IMG/VR virus record: IMGVR_UViG_3300009285_000034
Location: 1-37,067 of that record
Direction: 5' to 3' (one strand)
DNA length: 37,067 nucleotides
Source: a virus
Of this stretch, positions 1-6,553 are shown piece after piece. How positions within the stretch are numbered: position 1 is the first letter of the stretch; each line of letters starts with the position of its first letter. Both the position numbers and the translations under genes were made by a program. Under the pieces are notes generated by a model that saw only the letters and a list, made by a program, of their open reading frames with translations, had not been told where the DNA came from and did not search any database.

Positions 1-77
1 AGTCCCAATTTTTCTATTCGCTGTTTGGCGTGATCGATAGCCCGTTGTCGCCAACCTCGCGCAAACGGACGCTCTGA
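1..77. repeat. Terminal direct repeat (copy 1), assembly overlap
   Basis: These 77 bases are identical to 36991-37067. The repeat falls inside one open reading frame that is intact only when the ends are joined. An exact overlap of 77 bp, a common assembler k-mer length, on a phage contig most simply means a circular or circularly permuted genome of 36,990 bp. It is probably not a biological terminal repeat. Confidence 0.9.
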
Positions 78-245
78 CAATTCGCCATCATTCCATTGAT
101 CGCCGCAATTCAGACAGGTCAGCGACCACCCGTACCACGGCTCGTGCTCTGCGAGAAATTGCTGTTCACTTTTGCAGGTCGGGCAATCGTGCATCATTAT
201 TTTTTGCTCGTCGAAGTGCGAAAAGCATATAATTACGTCGCTCAT
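1..245 (-). CDS. Zinc-ribbon protein, N-terminal 81 codons (gene crosses the junction)
   Basis: The start ATG at 245 overlaps the TGA of the upstream gene (ATGA). The frame runs off base 1 and, on the circular genome, continues at 36990 to a TAA at 36963-36965, giving a 90-residue protein. Two cysteine pairs, CPTC and CLNC, about 25 residues apart form a four-cysteine zinc ribbon. The tail is charged and ends in a run of glutamates. It belongs to a cassette of overlapping small zinc-binding genes in the leftward early operon. Function is unknown; nucleic-acid or protein binding is the usual role of such ribbons. Confidence 0.8.
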   Translation of the reverse strand, partial: MSDVIICFSHFDEQKIMMHDCPTCKSEQQFLAEHEPWYGWSLTCLNCGDQWNDGELSERPFARGWRQRAIDHAKQRIEKLG

Positions 246-433
246 CTCAGCCCTAACCTTCGTTCATTTTTCCACCGCTTGAAATAGTCGGGATCACACA
301 CCTCGCATTTCCAATTATCCCAAAAGTTGCGGTGTAATTCATAGTTTTCCGGCTCAACCTCATAGCACAAACATATTCCGCACATATCACAAACAGGCTG
401 GTATCCACCCAGCACAGCAGGTATCACGCTCAT
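242..433 (-). CDS. Small cysteine-rich protein, probable zinc binding
   Basis: This 63-residue protein has CDMCGIC near residue 15 and CEVC near residue 43, a spacing fitting one zinc-binding knuckle pair. The end is basic (KRWKNERR). The start at 433 overlaps the stop of the upstream cysteine-rich gene and its Shine-Dalgarno (GAGGT) lies in that gene's last codons. Its own TGA overlaps the next start. I do not recognise a family. Position suggests an accessory early protein. Confidence 0.7.
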   Translation of the reverse strand: MSVIPAVLGGYQPVCDMCGICLCYEVEPENYELHRNFWDNWKCEVCDPDYFKRWKNERRLGLR

Positions 434-654
434 CCCCGTACCTCCGACGGCAACGTCCTGGCGTATAATTCAATGCCAGCTTTTTGACGTCGCTCGTCAA
501 ACGGTAGGCCGATGTAATCTATACAGGCGTCTAAACAAGCGGTACTGCAAACTGGCGGCTCAACAGGCCCTCCCATACAGCCACAATCTTTACCGTCGCA
601 ACAATACTGCGGCTCATAATCGAGAGGCTTTCCGCAAATAATACAATTACTCAT
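430..654 (-). CDS. Small cysteine-rich protein (74 aa)
   Basis: The ATG at 654 overlaps the TGA of the methyltransferase gene, with Shine-Dalgarno GGAGGT upstream. The protein opens with a CIIC motif followed by a second cluster of cysteines (YCC, CGC), then a helical stretch, and ends ARTLPSEVRG. This ending resembles those of the two neighbouring genes (see findings). The arrangement resembles a treble-clef or zinc-ribbon fold, but no family is recognised. Confidence 0.7.
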   Translation of the reverse strand: MSNCIICGKPLDYEPQYCCDGKDCGCMGGPVEPPVCSTACLDACIDYIGLPFDERRQKAGIELYARTLPSEVRG

Positions 655-1148
655 CCCCGCACCTCCTGCGCCAGCGTCCTGGCGGCGTCTTTCTTCACAA
701 AGCATAACCAATGAGTGTCGGCGGATTTTCCGATCCGCTTATGGCCAAATAGCGGCTTCACTCTCGCCAACTCAACAATCTCGGATACTTTGATCTGCGT
801 TTCGTTCCACTTGAAAATTAGCATACCGTTAGGCGTGAGCACCCTGAAACATTCCGCGAAGCCTTGCTCCAGGCTGGTGCGCCAATCGGCCGGAAGCACG
901 CCGTATTTCAAACACTGCCAGCCCTTCGCCCCCGCGTTGTTGAAGTGCGGCGGATCGAACACCACCATTTCGAACTGGCCACCCATAAACGGTAGAGCTG
1001 TGAAATCAAGCTGCACATCCGGCGATATTTCCAGCGTTCGCCCGTCGCACAGGATATGATTCTCACGCCGGATGTCACCGAATACAACGTCGTCAGCATC
1101 CTTGTCGAACCAAAACATTTTGCTGCCGCAAGCCGGATCAAGTATCAT
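651..1148 (-). CDS. SAM-dependent DNA-methyltransferase-like protein
   Basis: This 165-residue protein starts MILDPACGSK, a glycine-containing SAM-binding motif I at the very N-terminus. DPPH at 65-68 is the catalytic-type motif IV of amino-methyltransferases, followed by FRVLTPNG and IFKWNE. A compact family of phage class I methyltransferases has this architecture and length. The start at 1148 is chosen for its GGAG Shine-Dalgarno; a longer upstream reading is possible. No target-recognition domain is visible. A protective or anti-restriction base modification is plausible, but the substrate is not proven. It ends ARTLAQEVRG and overlaps the next gene by ATGA. Confidence 0.8.
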   Translation of the reverse strand: MILDPACGSKMFWFDKDADDVVFGDIRRENHILCDGRTLEISPDVQLDFTALPFMGGQFEMVVFDPPHFNNAGAKGWQCLKYGVLPADWRTSLEQGFAECFRVLTPNGMLIFKWNETQIKVSEIVELARVKPLFGHKRIGKSADTHWLCFVKKDAARTLAQEVRG

Positions 1149-1350
1149 CCCCGCACTCCAACGACAGTAATTTTTTCGCTTCATACCTGTCCCTATTTTC
1201 GCCATCGATAGTGATCTGACGTTTCGTCAGCTTAAGGCATTCGATTGCTTGCTCAAAGTACGGCGTATAAATGGCCTCGCTTTGAACTATTCGAATTTTT
1301 CGAATAATTGCGTCAATTTTCCGCAGCCGTAGTTTTGTTGTTTCGCTCAT
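1138..1350 (-). CDS. Hypothetical protein (70 aa), helical
   Basis: A lysine/arginine-rich, mostly helical protein with no cysteine pair or membrane segment. The start at 1350 has an excellent GGAGGTAAGGGA ribosome site and overlaps the stop of the upstream gene. Its 3' end overlaps the methyltransferase start by 11 bases, so the two are translationally coupled. No family is recognised. Confidence 0.65.
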   Translation of the reverse strand: MSETTKLRLRKIDAIIRKIRIVQSEAIYTPYFEQAIECLKLTKRQITIDGENRDRYEAKKLLSLECGDDT

Positions 1351-1529
1351 TCCCTTACCTCCCTCCCCGCCAGCGTCCTCGCGGCCTCTACGTTCTTCTC
1401 TGCCTCAGCCGCCGTCATGCCGTGGGCGCGGAGCAGATGGGCCTTGTACGCGCTGAGCGCCTTCTCCAGCGCCTTGTCGGTCACGGCCAGGGTGATCGCG
1501 GCTGTCGCAAATGAACATACTCCACACAT
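1347..1529 (-). CDS. Hypothetical small protein (60 aa)
   Basis: The protein begins with a CGVC motif, then a hydrophobic-helical stretch and an amphipathic helix (TAAEAEKNVEAARTL). It ends REVRE, close to the endings of the methyltransferase and of the 74-residue cysteine-rich protein. The start overlaps the upstream TAA (TAATG). A single CxxC could be half of an intermolecular zinc site. Function unknown. Confidence 0.6.
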   Translation of the reverse strand: MCGVCSFATAAITLAVTDKALEKALSAYKAHLLRAHGMTAAEAEKNVEAARTLAGREVRE

Positions 1530-1744
1530 TAGTCCACCTCGTAGAAATAATCTGTGTCCAAGTCGCAGGTTTCAACACCCCCGCCACGGGTGACAAGGCC
1601 GAAAACATCTCGCACTGTTTCGTCCTCAAATTCCCATTCGCATAATGCCCAGCCAATCACCGGGTATGTTTTCCCTTTGAATTTCGCCCACCAATTTAGG
1701 GCAGGCATAATCTGAATTATTTTTGTTTCTATTTTTGTGTCCAT
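1529..1744 (-). CDS. Hypothetical acidic protein (71 aa)
   Basis: The start at 1744 has an AAAGGAG ribosome site. The protein has an aromatic N-terminal half (NWWAKFKGKTYPVIGW) and an acidic C-terminus ending DTDYFYEVD. It is the first gene after the iteron region that follows prim-pol. No family is recognised. Confidence 0.6.
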   Translation of the reverse strand: MDTKIETKIIQIMPALNWWAKFKGKTYPVIGWALCEWEFEDETVRDVFGLVTRGGGVETCDLDTDYFYEVD

Positions 1745-1798
1745 AATATTTTTCTCCTTTAAACGTTATACAAAAATCACTCTTATCGCGCTCAATTT

Positions 1799-1967
1799 AT
1801 GCAGGGCTTTGCAGGGTATGCAGGGCTGCCTATATAATACTTATTTAACTTATTTTTACCTATTAACCTATTAAATGCCATTTTTTCGTGCGCTTAGTAT
1901 AATAAATCTTAAATAGGGATGACCCTGCATACCCTGCATAATCTTGCATTTTTGGCTTAACCCTGCA
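1799..1967. other. Putative replication origin with inverted iterons
   Basis: Three TGCAGGG heptamers start at 1800, 1810 and 1819. Their inverse, CCCTGCA, starts at 1923, 1932 and 1961, with a degenerate copy (TCTTGCA) at 1942. Spacing is 9-10 bp or twice that, so the copies sit on one face of the helix. The roughly 95 bp between the two arrays is very AT-rich. The array abuts, and its last copy overlaps, the 3' end of the prim-pol/helicase gene. Iterons flanking an AT-rich unwinding zone beside a replication gene are typical of initiator-dependent origins. No protein-coding sequence is seen between 1745 and 1956. Confidence 0.6.
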
Positions 1968-4236
1968 TGATTTTTCCATCATTGTGCCGCAGCCCGACCC
2001 CGTTCCAGAACATACCTGATACCTCTTTCTTTTTATCAAACCCTATACGTTCCCAGTCTTCGGCTATGGTATTGCTTGCCTTTGGCTTGTGTCCGTTGGT
2101 CTGGCACCAATCTCTATATTTTTCGTACAGCAAGCTTGATTTCACTTTATAAGTTGGATTGATCACGCAGCAATCTGCAAGGAACGCGGCTGCCGTATCG
2201 TTATTTTTCTGGAAGTTATTCGTCGCAGTCTTCACACATTCAGGTACATCGAACCCGCCGCGATGATTTAACCTTTCCAATCCAATGAGCGCCCAATTCA
2301 AGATACCCGCGCCTTCGGTCTTGATTGCTTCTTTTATTTTTGGGTCGCGTTCATTCTCGTCCATCGGTGGAAACTTGATAACCTTCACGCGCCGGAACAG
2401 GCCATTGCCCGCATCTTGCACCCTGGGTAATTCGTTCATTGCCCAGATCAGTTTGACCCGTGGAATAAACTCAATCGGGTCTTGGAATTTTCGTTCAGTC
2501 TTGATTTTTTCGCCGCTGATAATCGCGTTTAGAACAAAGGTTGCCTGCATATAGATTGCTGGTTGTTCGCTCGCGACCGCCAGGGTTTTACCCCGCAGAT
2601 TTCCCAGTGAAAACCTGGAACGTTCCACGTCGGCCAGGCCCAGCAGGGTTGCGCGTTCGCCAAGCATCGCCTGGATACCTTCAAGGATGGTTGATTTTCC
2701 ACTGCCCAGCGGACCATAAAACCATAATGCCATTTCATAACGGGTATTGTTTGTCAGGCAATACCCTACGAATTCCTGCAAGAAATCAACGGCGTCAGGA
2801 ATAGTGGTATCCAGGGCATATCGCCAAACATCAGCAAGAGCCTGGGGATCATATTCATACCCAACCTTGAAAGTGGCCATATACTCCGGCTTATGTGGCA
2901 ATAATTCCATTGTTGGAATATGCAGCGCCCCATTCTGGCAAACGATAATATCTTGATTGGCGTCCCAGACATCATTACCCACATTGGATTTCAGTCGTGC
3001 CAATTCCTTGACGCTTGCGACTTTAGCACTTGAAGCGCGCACCCCGTCATACCTGGCGGCTTCAATCACCCCCAAAATTTCACGCCCGATAATATCTGTT
3101 TCATCTGCCGGCCAAACGCCATCCTTATATCGCCGCCAATCCCCCAAGCCATACGCGGTAAGGATCGTTTTATTCAACCATATGTTCGCCAGTTCTCCGT
3201 CATCTGGAACATGCTTCTTTTCATCTGCATCGGCTTTTTGGGTTGATGGTTGTGTTTGGGGAGGCTTGGCTTCAGGCGTTTTACGATCAGGGATTGGAAT
3301 ACCTGCTGCTGTTGCCATCTCACACAACAATTCATAAAAGCCTTTGCCGGTAGGTACTTTGCAATCATCCGTCTTGCAGTATTGCCAGGCCTGGAATATA
3401 CCACCGCCGACACCAGGATCTCCCGGAACATTCCAAACATCATAAGCGCCGCCGTTCACCTTGACAAACATTCCGCCGCCGCCGAAGATGCGCAGCTCCG
3501 TACCTTGTTTTTCTCTGGCTGTTTTGCTTGCCCTGTTCCAGTGTTGGAACACAGAAAGACAATTCCAATATTCTGATACCGCCTCAAATAACCCATCACC
3601 GTTCGCGTGTTGTGGAATTTTCACAGTCTCGGGATAAACGCCATGCGATTGTGGTTCTTCAGGCGATAGTAAACGCCCGCCTGCCCATATGCCGCATAGG
3701 TCATCCAATTCTTCAGGCGAATATTCGGGTATGGGTTGATCGGCATTAATCAGATTGTAGAATGTCCCTTCAGGGTGTTTGCTTGGTGGTATTACGCCCT
3801 GGTTGCCATTGCTCAGCACTTCAAAGAATGGACTCTTGATGCCCTTGTGTTTAAACTTGCGTCCGTTTGGACAGTCCCCCGAAACCCTGACAATTACCTT
3901 TCCTTTGTCTGCGCCATCCCGAACGATGGTTGGAGCCTTTTCCAGACTGCGATTAGTTTTTAGAAATTCAGAAAAGCGCTCATCTGCATCCAGCATAATC
4001 AAATTATTACTATAAGTACCGCAGATCATCCCGACATTACCGCCGGCTTTAAGATGGGGTTGAATTTCTTCGAATGAGTATGGCTTATTTTGCCAGTCAT
4101 CTTCAAACGGCGCCTTCCCAGGTGAATTGCCCTGGGAATTCCAGGGCTTTACTTTGCAAAATTTTGCGCCATTATCAGATAAAAATTTTAGTGCCAGCAA
4201 TCCCGTTAATGTTGAAGCGGTAATATTTGAACTCAT
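1957..4236 (-). CDS. Primase-polymerase / superfamily 3 helicase (D5/P4 type)
   Basis: This 759-residue replication protein has an N-terminal archaeo-eukaryotic primase-polymerase domain, with LDAD at 82-85 as the metal-binding motif and SKH at 152-154 as the second active-site motif. After a proline/glutamine-rich linker near 320-340 comes a D5-type N domain and then an SF3 helicase. The Walker A is GPLGSGKST at 508-516, LAVASEQ near 552 is Walker-B-like, and WAMNELPR near 598 is the sensor motif. The start at 4236 has GAGGG upstream and overlaps the RNase H stop. It would prime and unwind phage DNA. No separate phage polymerase is seen, so host polymerase is probably recruited. Confidence 0.93.
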   Translation of the reverse strand: MSSNITASTLTGLLALKFLSDNGAKFCKVKPWNSQGNSPGKAPFEDDWQNKPYSFEEIQPHLKAGGNVGMICGTYSNNLIMLDADERFSEFLKTNRSLEKAPTIVRDGADKGKVIVRVSGDCPNGRKFKHKGIKSPFFEVLSNGNQGVIPPSKHPEGTFYNLINADQPIPEYSPEELDDLCGIWAGGRLLSPEEPQSHGVYPETVKIPQHANGDGLFEAVSEYWNCLSVFQHWNRASKTAREKQGTELRIFGGGGMFVKVNGGAYDVWNVPGDPGVGGGIFQAWQYCKTDDCKVPTGKGFYELLCEMATAAGIPIPDRKTPEAKPPQTQPSTQKADADEKKHVPDDGELANIWLNKTILTAYGLGDWRRYKDGVWPADETDIIGREILGVIEAARYDGVRASSAKVASVKELARLKSNVGNDVWDANQDIIVCQNGALHIPTMELLPHKPEYMATFKVGYEYDPQALADVWRYALDTTIPDAVDFLQEFVGYCLTNNTRYEMALWFYGPLGSGKSTILEGIQAMLGERATLLGLADVERSRFSLGNLRGKTLAVASEQPAIYMQATFVLNAIISGEKIKTERKFQDPIEFIPRVKLIWAMNELPRVQDAGNGLFRRVKVIKFPPMDENERDPKIKEAIKTEGAGILNWALIGLERLNHRGGFDVPECVKTATNNFQKNNDTAAAFLADCCVINPTYKVKSSLLYEKYRDWCQTNGHKPKASNTIAEDWERIGFDKKKEVSGMFWNGVGLRHNDGKIMQG

Positions 4237-4658
4237 CTTGCCCTCTGATTGTATGCGGCGCGGCTCATCAGATCCGCTTCTTTGTTTTCTTCCCGAGGAA
4301 CCCATTCAAAACTAACCGCCTTGAATTTTTCAACCAGCCCCCGCGCCTGCTGCCAGAGCGGAATGATGTTAGGCGAATTGACGTTCCAACTCCCGGCTAA
4401 TTGATTGATGACTAGTTGGCTATCTGACCTGACAGTAATAGCCTCGAGATATTTTTTATCGATCAGGTGTTCCAGCGCCTTGATGACCGCCGTGTATTCA
4501 GCAAGATTGTTTGTCGCTCCCGGTCCGGTGCAAATCACGCCCGAACCATTCCGCGCCCGCTTCCCCTTCCAATAGATCACATAACCATAGGTCGCAGTTC
4601 CCCCAGGATTAAAAGGTTCGCAAAGCCCGTCACAATATATAACCGTGTCTGTTGTCAT
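4233..4658 (-). CDS. rnhA: Ribonuclease HI
   Basis: This 141-residue RNase HI fold protein carries the four catalytic acidic residues D10 (YCDG), E54 (NLAEY), D79 (RSDSQ) and D129 (KEADL). It cleaves RNA in RNA-DNA hybrids and probably removes primers laid by the adjacent prim-pol. The start at 4658 has GGAG upstream and overlaps the stop of the 32-residue gene. Its stop overlaps the prim-pol start, giving a tightly coupled replication operon. Confidence 0.93.
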   Translation of the reverse strand: MTTDTVIYCDGLCEPFNPGGTATYGYVIYWKGKRARNGSGVICTGPGATNNLAEYTAVIKALEHLIDKKYLEAITVRSDSQLVINQLAGSWNVNSPNIIPLWQQARGLVEKFKAVSFEWVPREENKEADLMSRAAYNQRAR

Positions 4659-4753
4659 CCCCACATCTCCGTCCGCAGCCGGTCGATCTCGCGCTGCGCC
4701 TTGCGGATTCGCCTTGCGTTGTACTTCAGCCATATCCATTTGAATAGTTTCAT
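4655..4753 (-). CDS. Very small basic protein (32 aa)
   Basis: A short ORF from an ATG at 4753 with a perfect AGGAGGT ribosome site. The N-terminus is KLFKWIWLKY, then a highly basic amphipathic helix, ending RTEMWG. The TGA overlaps the RNase H start. Its ribosome site lies just past the stop of the zinc-ribbon gene. It may be a real microprotein or mainly a coupling device for RNase H translation. Confidence 0.6.
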   Translation of the reverse strand: MKLFKWIWLKYNARRIRKAQREIDRLRTEMWG

Positions 4754-4763
4754 AAGATACCTC

Positions 4764-4943
4764 CTATGTGTATTCTTCCAATAACCAGGTATTCTGTTTC
4801 CCGCATATAGGGCAGAACGTTTCTTGTGAATATGGATAGCCTTCAATCCCGAATATTCTCTTGCACTCATTACATCCATAAATTGTGAGCATTACATCCT
4901 CATCGGTAAAATGTACCGTAGCTTGCAAAGGTATCTCGCCCAT
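4764..4943 (-). CDS. Zinc-ribbon microprotein (59 aa)
   Basis: The ATG at 4943 follows an AGGAGAGG ribosome site and the ORF ends at a TAG at 4764. It encodes CNEC and CPIC about 20 residues apart, a classic four-cysteine zinc ribbon, with an N-terminal segment rich in beta-forming residues. It is the first gene downstream of the structured leader at 4965-5055, so that element would control this gene, the 32-residue gene, RNase H and prim-pol. Confidence 0.75.
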   Translation of the reverse strand: MGEIPLQATVHFTDEDVMLTIYGCNECKRIFGIEGYPYSQETFCPICGKQNTWLLEEYT

Positions 4944-4964
4944 TGTCCTCTCCTGGTAATAAAA

Positions 4965-5055
4965 ATCCCCGGCTTACATCTGCTGGCCGGCGGAGGGTTA
5001 GAGCCGCATGGCGTGCGGTCGGCAAAATACCGACCAGCAGGTGTAAACCAGGGAT
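4965..5055 (-). ncRNA. Structured leader RNA candidate upstream of the replication operon
   Basis: A 22-nt arm at 5055-5034 pairs with 4986-4965 (read on the minus strand) with two G-U pairs and one C-A mismatch. Inside are two hairpins: a 6-bp stem 5035-5030/5022-5017 and a 5-bp stem 5018-5014/5008-5004. They share bases with each other and with the closing stem, so the folds may compete. The closing stem is followed at once by TTTTTATT and then, about 10 nt later, by the AGGAGAGG ribosome site of the zinc-ribbon gene. This is the geometry of an attenuator or riboswitch. No known riboswitch or ribozyme core is recognised. The rest of 4944-5167 holds its promoter and a possible leader ORF starting at TTG 5071. 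Confidence 0.5.
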
Positions 5056-5141
5056 ATGAATATATTAACAAATCAACCTCCTACTTTGCCTGTTATGCGC
5101 ATTACTGTGGGGTGCCAGGCCCACGCGCCAATCTGATTAAC

Positions 5142-5147
5142 ATTATA
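5142..5147 (-). promoter_or_regulatory. Extended -10 promoter for the replication operon
   Basis: On the minus strand the sequence reads TGCTATAAT, a perfect TATAAT with the TGn extension. It lies about 200 bp before the first ATG at 4943 and just upstream of the structured leader. The -35 region is weak, as extended -10 promoters allow. Confidence 0.5.
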
Positions 5148-5167
5148 GCACTTTTCCCCGCGGAATG

Positions 5168-5530
5168 CTAGTGTTTTCTGGCAGCGGCCAATTGGCGAAG
5201 GGCATTGTCACGCTCGGCAACAATTTCTTGAAGCCTGGGGATCATGCCCTTATACGATGCGTATTGTTTGCCGTTGATCGTCTCGTAAGTCGGCTGAACC
5301 GGACCAATAACATCGATAATATACTGATTTATAGTTCTTCTATAACCATCTAATTCATCGCCCCATGCTTTCTCGTAAGCATCACATTCTTCTTTAAGGG
5401 CGTCGCGTTCTGCCGTCAGGCGGCGGATGTCGGCCAGCAGGGATCGGTATTGTTCTCCGGTGATGATCGGGACGCTGTCTGCATCGTGCAGGATCTTGTC
5501 CCAGTCCAGTGGGTTGGTGGGTGTGCTCAT
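5168..5530 (-). CDS. Coiled-coil hypothetical protein (120 aa)
   Basis: Two helical heptad-like stretches (about 28-60 and 98-118, with LTAERDALKEE and IVAERDNALRQ) flank a tyrosine-rich middle. This looks like a dimeric coiled coil. AGAGGACAA precedes the ATG at 5530. No enzymatic motif is seen and the family is not recognised. A promoter lies between it and the replication operon. Confidence 0.65.
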   Translation of the reverse strand: MSTPTNPLDWDKILHDADSVPIITGEQYRSLLADIRRLTAERDALKEECDAYEKAWGDELDGYRRTINQYIIDVIGPVQPTYETINGKQYASYKGMIPRLQEIVAERDNALRQLAAARKH

Positions 5531-5545
5531 TTGTCCTCTATTGAC

Positions 5546-5815
5546 TCAAAATCCGGCGGATAGCGGGCCGTAGGTGAGCGCGATCACCAGCAGGATACCC
5601 AGTCCAATGCCGATCAACATCCGAATCACGCTACCCAGGGTACCGCGCTGTAGCTGCTCGTTGCCGTGGTCGGGGATTACCGCCGTTCCTGGACGCGGCC
5701 CCTTGACAGTCACGTGGCTGCCGCGCTGGCGGATATCGTGCGCAGCGGGATGATGCTCGACATAGTTGCGCAGATCCCGGCCAGTCTTGCACTCACTCAG
5801 CATCTTCCTGGACAT
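5546..5815 (-). CDS. HicA-like fold with C-terminal membrane helix, orphan
   Basis: Residues 6-62 resemble the HicA mRNA-interferase family: a helix with a GRDLRNYVE-like stretch, then RGSHVTVKGP with the histidine (H34) that is catalytic in HicA, then GTAVIPDHGN and QLQRGTLGSVIRML. Unusually, a hydrophobic helix (about 65-82, IGIGLGILLVIALTYG) follows, predicting membrane attachment. The start at 5815 is chosen for GGAGG seven bases upstream. The upstream 54-residue gene overlaps it but is not an obvious HicB antitoxin. It could be a membrane-anchored RNase, a decoy, or a double-stranded-RNA-binding fold used otherwise. Confidence 0.6.
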   Translation of the reverse strand: MSRKMLSECKTGRDLRNYVEHHPAAHDIRQRGSHVTVKGPRPGTAVIPDHGNEQLQRGTLGSVIRMLIGIGLGILLVIALTYGPLSAGF

Positions 5816-5957
5816 CATCCACCTCCGCTACGGGAATAAATCCGCCGGCGATTTTACCATTCCTAACCTCGACCATGCTGACAATGCGCTGAAGCAGAGC
5901 ATCAGCGGCAGCCTCTGAGAGGCCATCCACTACAAATTCGAATTTCCATTGTTCCAT
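5793..5957 (-). CDS. Conserved-looking small phage protein (54 aa)
   Basis: The ATG at 5957 and TGA at 5793 enclose a 54-residue protein. A beta strand (WKFEFVVDGL) is followed by an amphipathic helix (SEAAADALLQRIVSMV) and a glycine turn (NGKIAGGF), a small alpha/beta layout seen in unnamed phage proteins. It overlaps the HicA-like gene by 23 bases, so the two are probably coupled. A partner or antitoxin role is possible but unsupported by any HicB motif. Confidence 0.6.
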   Translation of the reverse strand: MEQWKFEFVVDGLSEAAADALLQRIVSMVEVRNGKIAGGFIPVAEVDDVQEDAE

Positions 5958-5960
5958 TGT

Positions 5961-6179
5961 TCAATCCTTTCTCGCACCGCACGCCCGGCAGCGACCGTTG
6001 TTGTTGGTTGGCGTGAATTTGTGACAGCGGTAGTAACACCAGCTATTGTCCCGTTTCAACGCCGGCGGCTCAGGCAATTTCGATACCAGATGTTTGGCGC
6101 AGGCAAGGATGTTGAGAAAATCCCTACCCACGGCAGGCTGGCCACAGTAGGCGCAGGGGCGCGGGGCGGTGGTCATCAT
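5961..6179 (-). CDS. Zinc-finger-like protein (72 aa)
   Basis: CAYCG near residue 9 and CRACG near residue 66 form two cysteine pairs separated by a histidine/cysteine-containing middle (ACAKH, CYYRCH), so one or two zinc sites are likely. The ATGATG start overlaps the TGA of the HTH gene. There is no strong independent ribosome site, so expression probably depends on coupling to the regulator. Confidence 0.65.
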   Translation of the reverse strand: MMTTAPRPCAYCGQPAVGRDFLNILACAKHLVSKLPEPPALKRDNSWCYYRCHKFTPTNNNGRCRACGARKD

Positions 6180-6418
6180 TCTGCCTGGGTAGGTTCTGGC
6201 TCTGGCTGGGGATCTGTGGCCTGTTTAGACCGCCGAGTATAGCCGGATTTTGCCAGTATTGCATAAACCCGCTGGCGAGACGTTTCCTCAATTAACGCGA
6301 TCTGCTTCACGCTCAAGCCCGAATCATAGAGGTGTTTGATCTTTGCACGCCGTCGCTCCCCATAGGATTTTAGTTCCGCGATCCAGCTAAGTTGATTATG
6401 CGTTAATGCTCTTTTCAT
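6176..6418 (-). CDS. Helix-turn-helix transcriptional regulator
   Basis: This 80-residue protein carries a resolvase/sigma-type helix-turn-helix at about 28-53 (LYDSGLSVKQIALIEETSRQ then RVYAIL). A basic tail and proline/glutamate end follow. The start at 6418 has AGGAG upstream; a TTG further up is less likely. It is the first gene of the leftward arm and sits directly beside the shared operator at 6475-6488, so autoregulation and control of both arms is the natural inference. Confidence 0.75.
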   Translation of the reverse strand: MKRALTHNQLSWIAELKSYGERRRAKIKHLYDSGLSVKQIALIEETSRQRVYAILAKSGYTRRSKQATDPQPEPEPTQAE

Positions 6419-6443
6419 TTTTTTGTCTCCTATCTTGTCTATA

Positions 6444-6519
6444 ATTTTACGATATAATGAACTTGCTGTCAAGTGGCAATATATTGCCTATTGACATAGA
6501 CGACAATATGATATATACT
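6444..6519. promoter_or_regulatory. Divergent promoter pair with one central operator
   Basis: Rightward: TTGACA at 6491-6496, 17-bp spacer, TATACT at 6514-6519. Leftward (minus strand): TTGACA at 6472-6467, 17-bp spacer, TAAAAT at 6449-6444. The perfect 14-bp palindrome GGCAATATATTGCC at 6475-6488 lies exactly between the two -35 boxes with two bases on each side. A dimer bound there would touch both -35 elements. Confidence 0.8.
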
Positions 6520-6553
6520 GTACTCACAACACGAAATCAGTAAGGAGCGAACG

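Noticed and set aside
1-77. Terminal repeat as a true phage terminal redundancy or att site
   Set aside because: It is exact, 77 bp long (an assembler k-mer size), lies inside one continuous gene when closed, and no integrase exists.
4965-5055. tRNA or known ribozyme/riboswitch
   Set aside because: No T-loop or anticodon arm geometry, no hammerhead, twister or HDV-type core, and no motif of a riboswitch I know on either strand.
4892-5071. Leader ORF through the structured element as an ordinary gene
   Set aside because: Its composition is that of a translated stem structure and it starts with TTG. I treat it only as a possible regulatory leader peptide.
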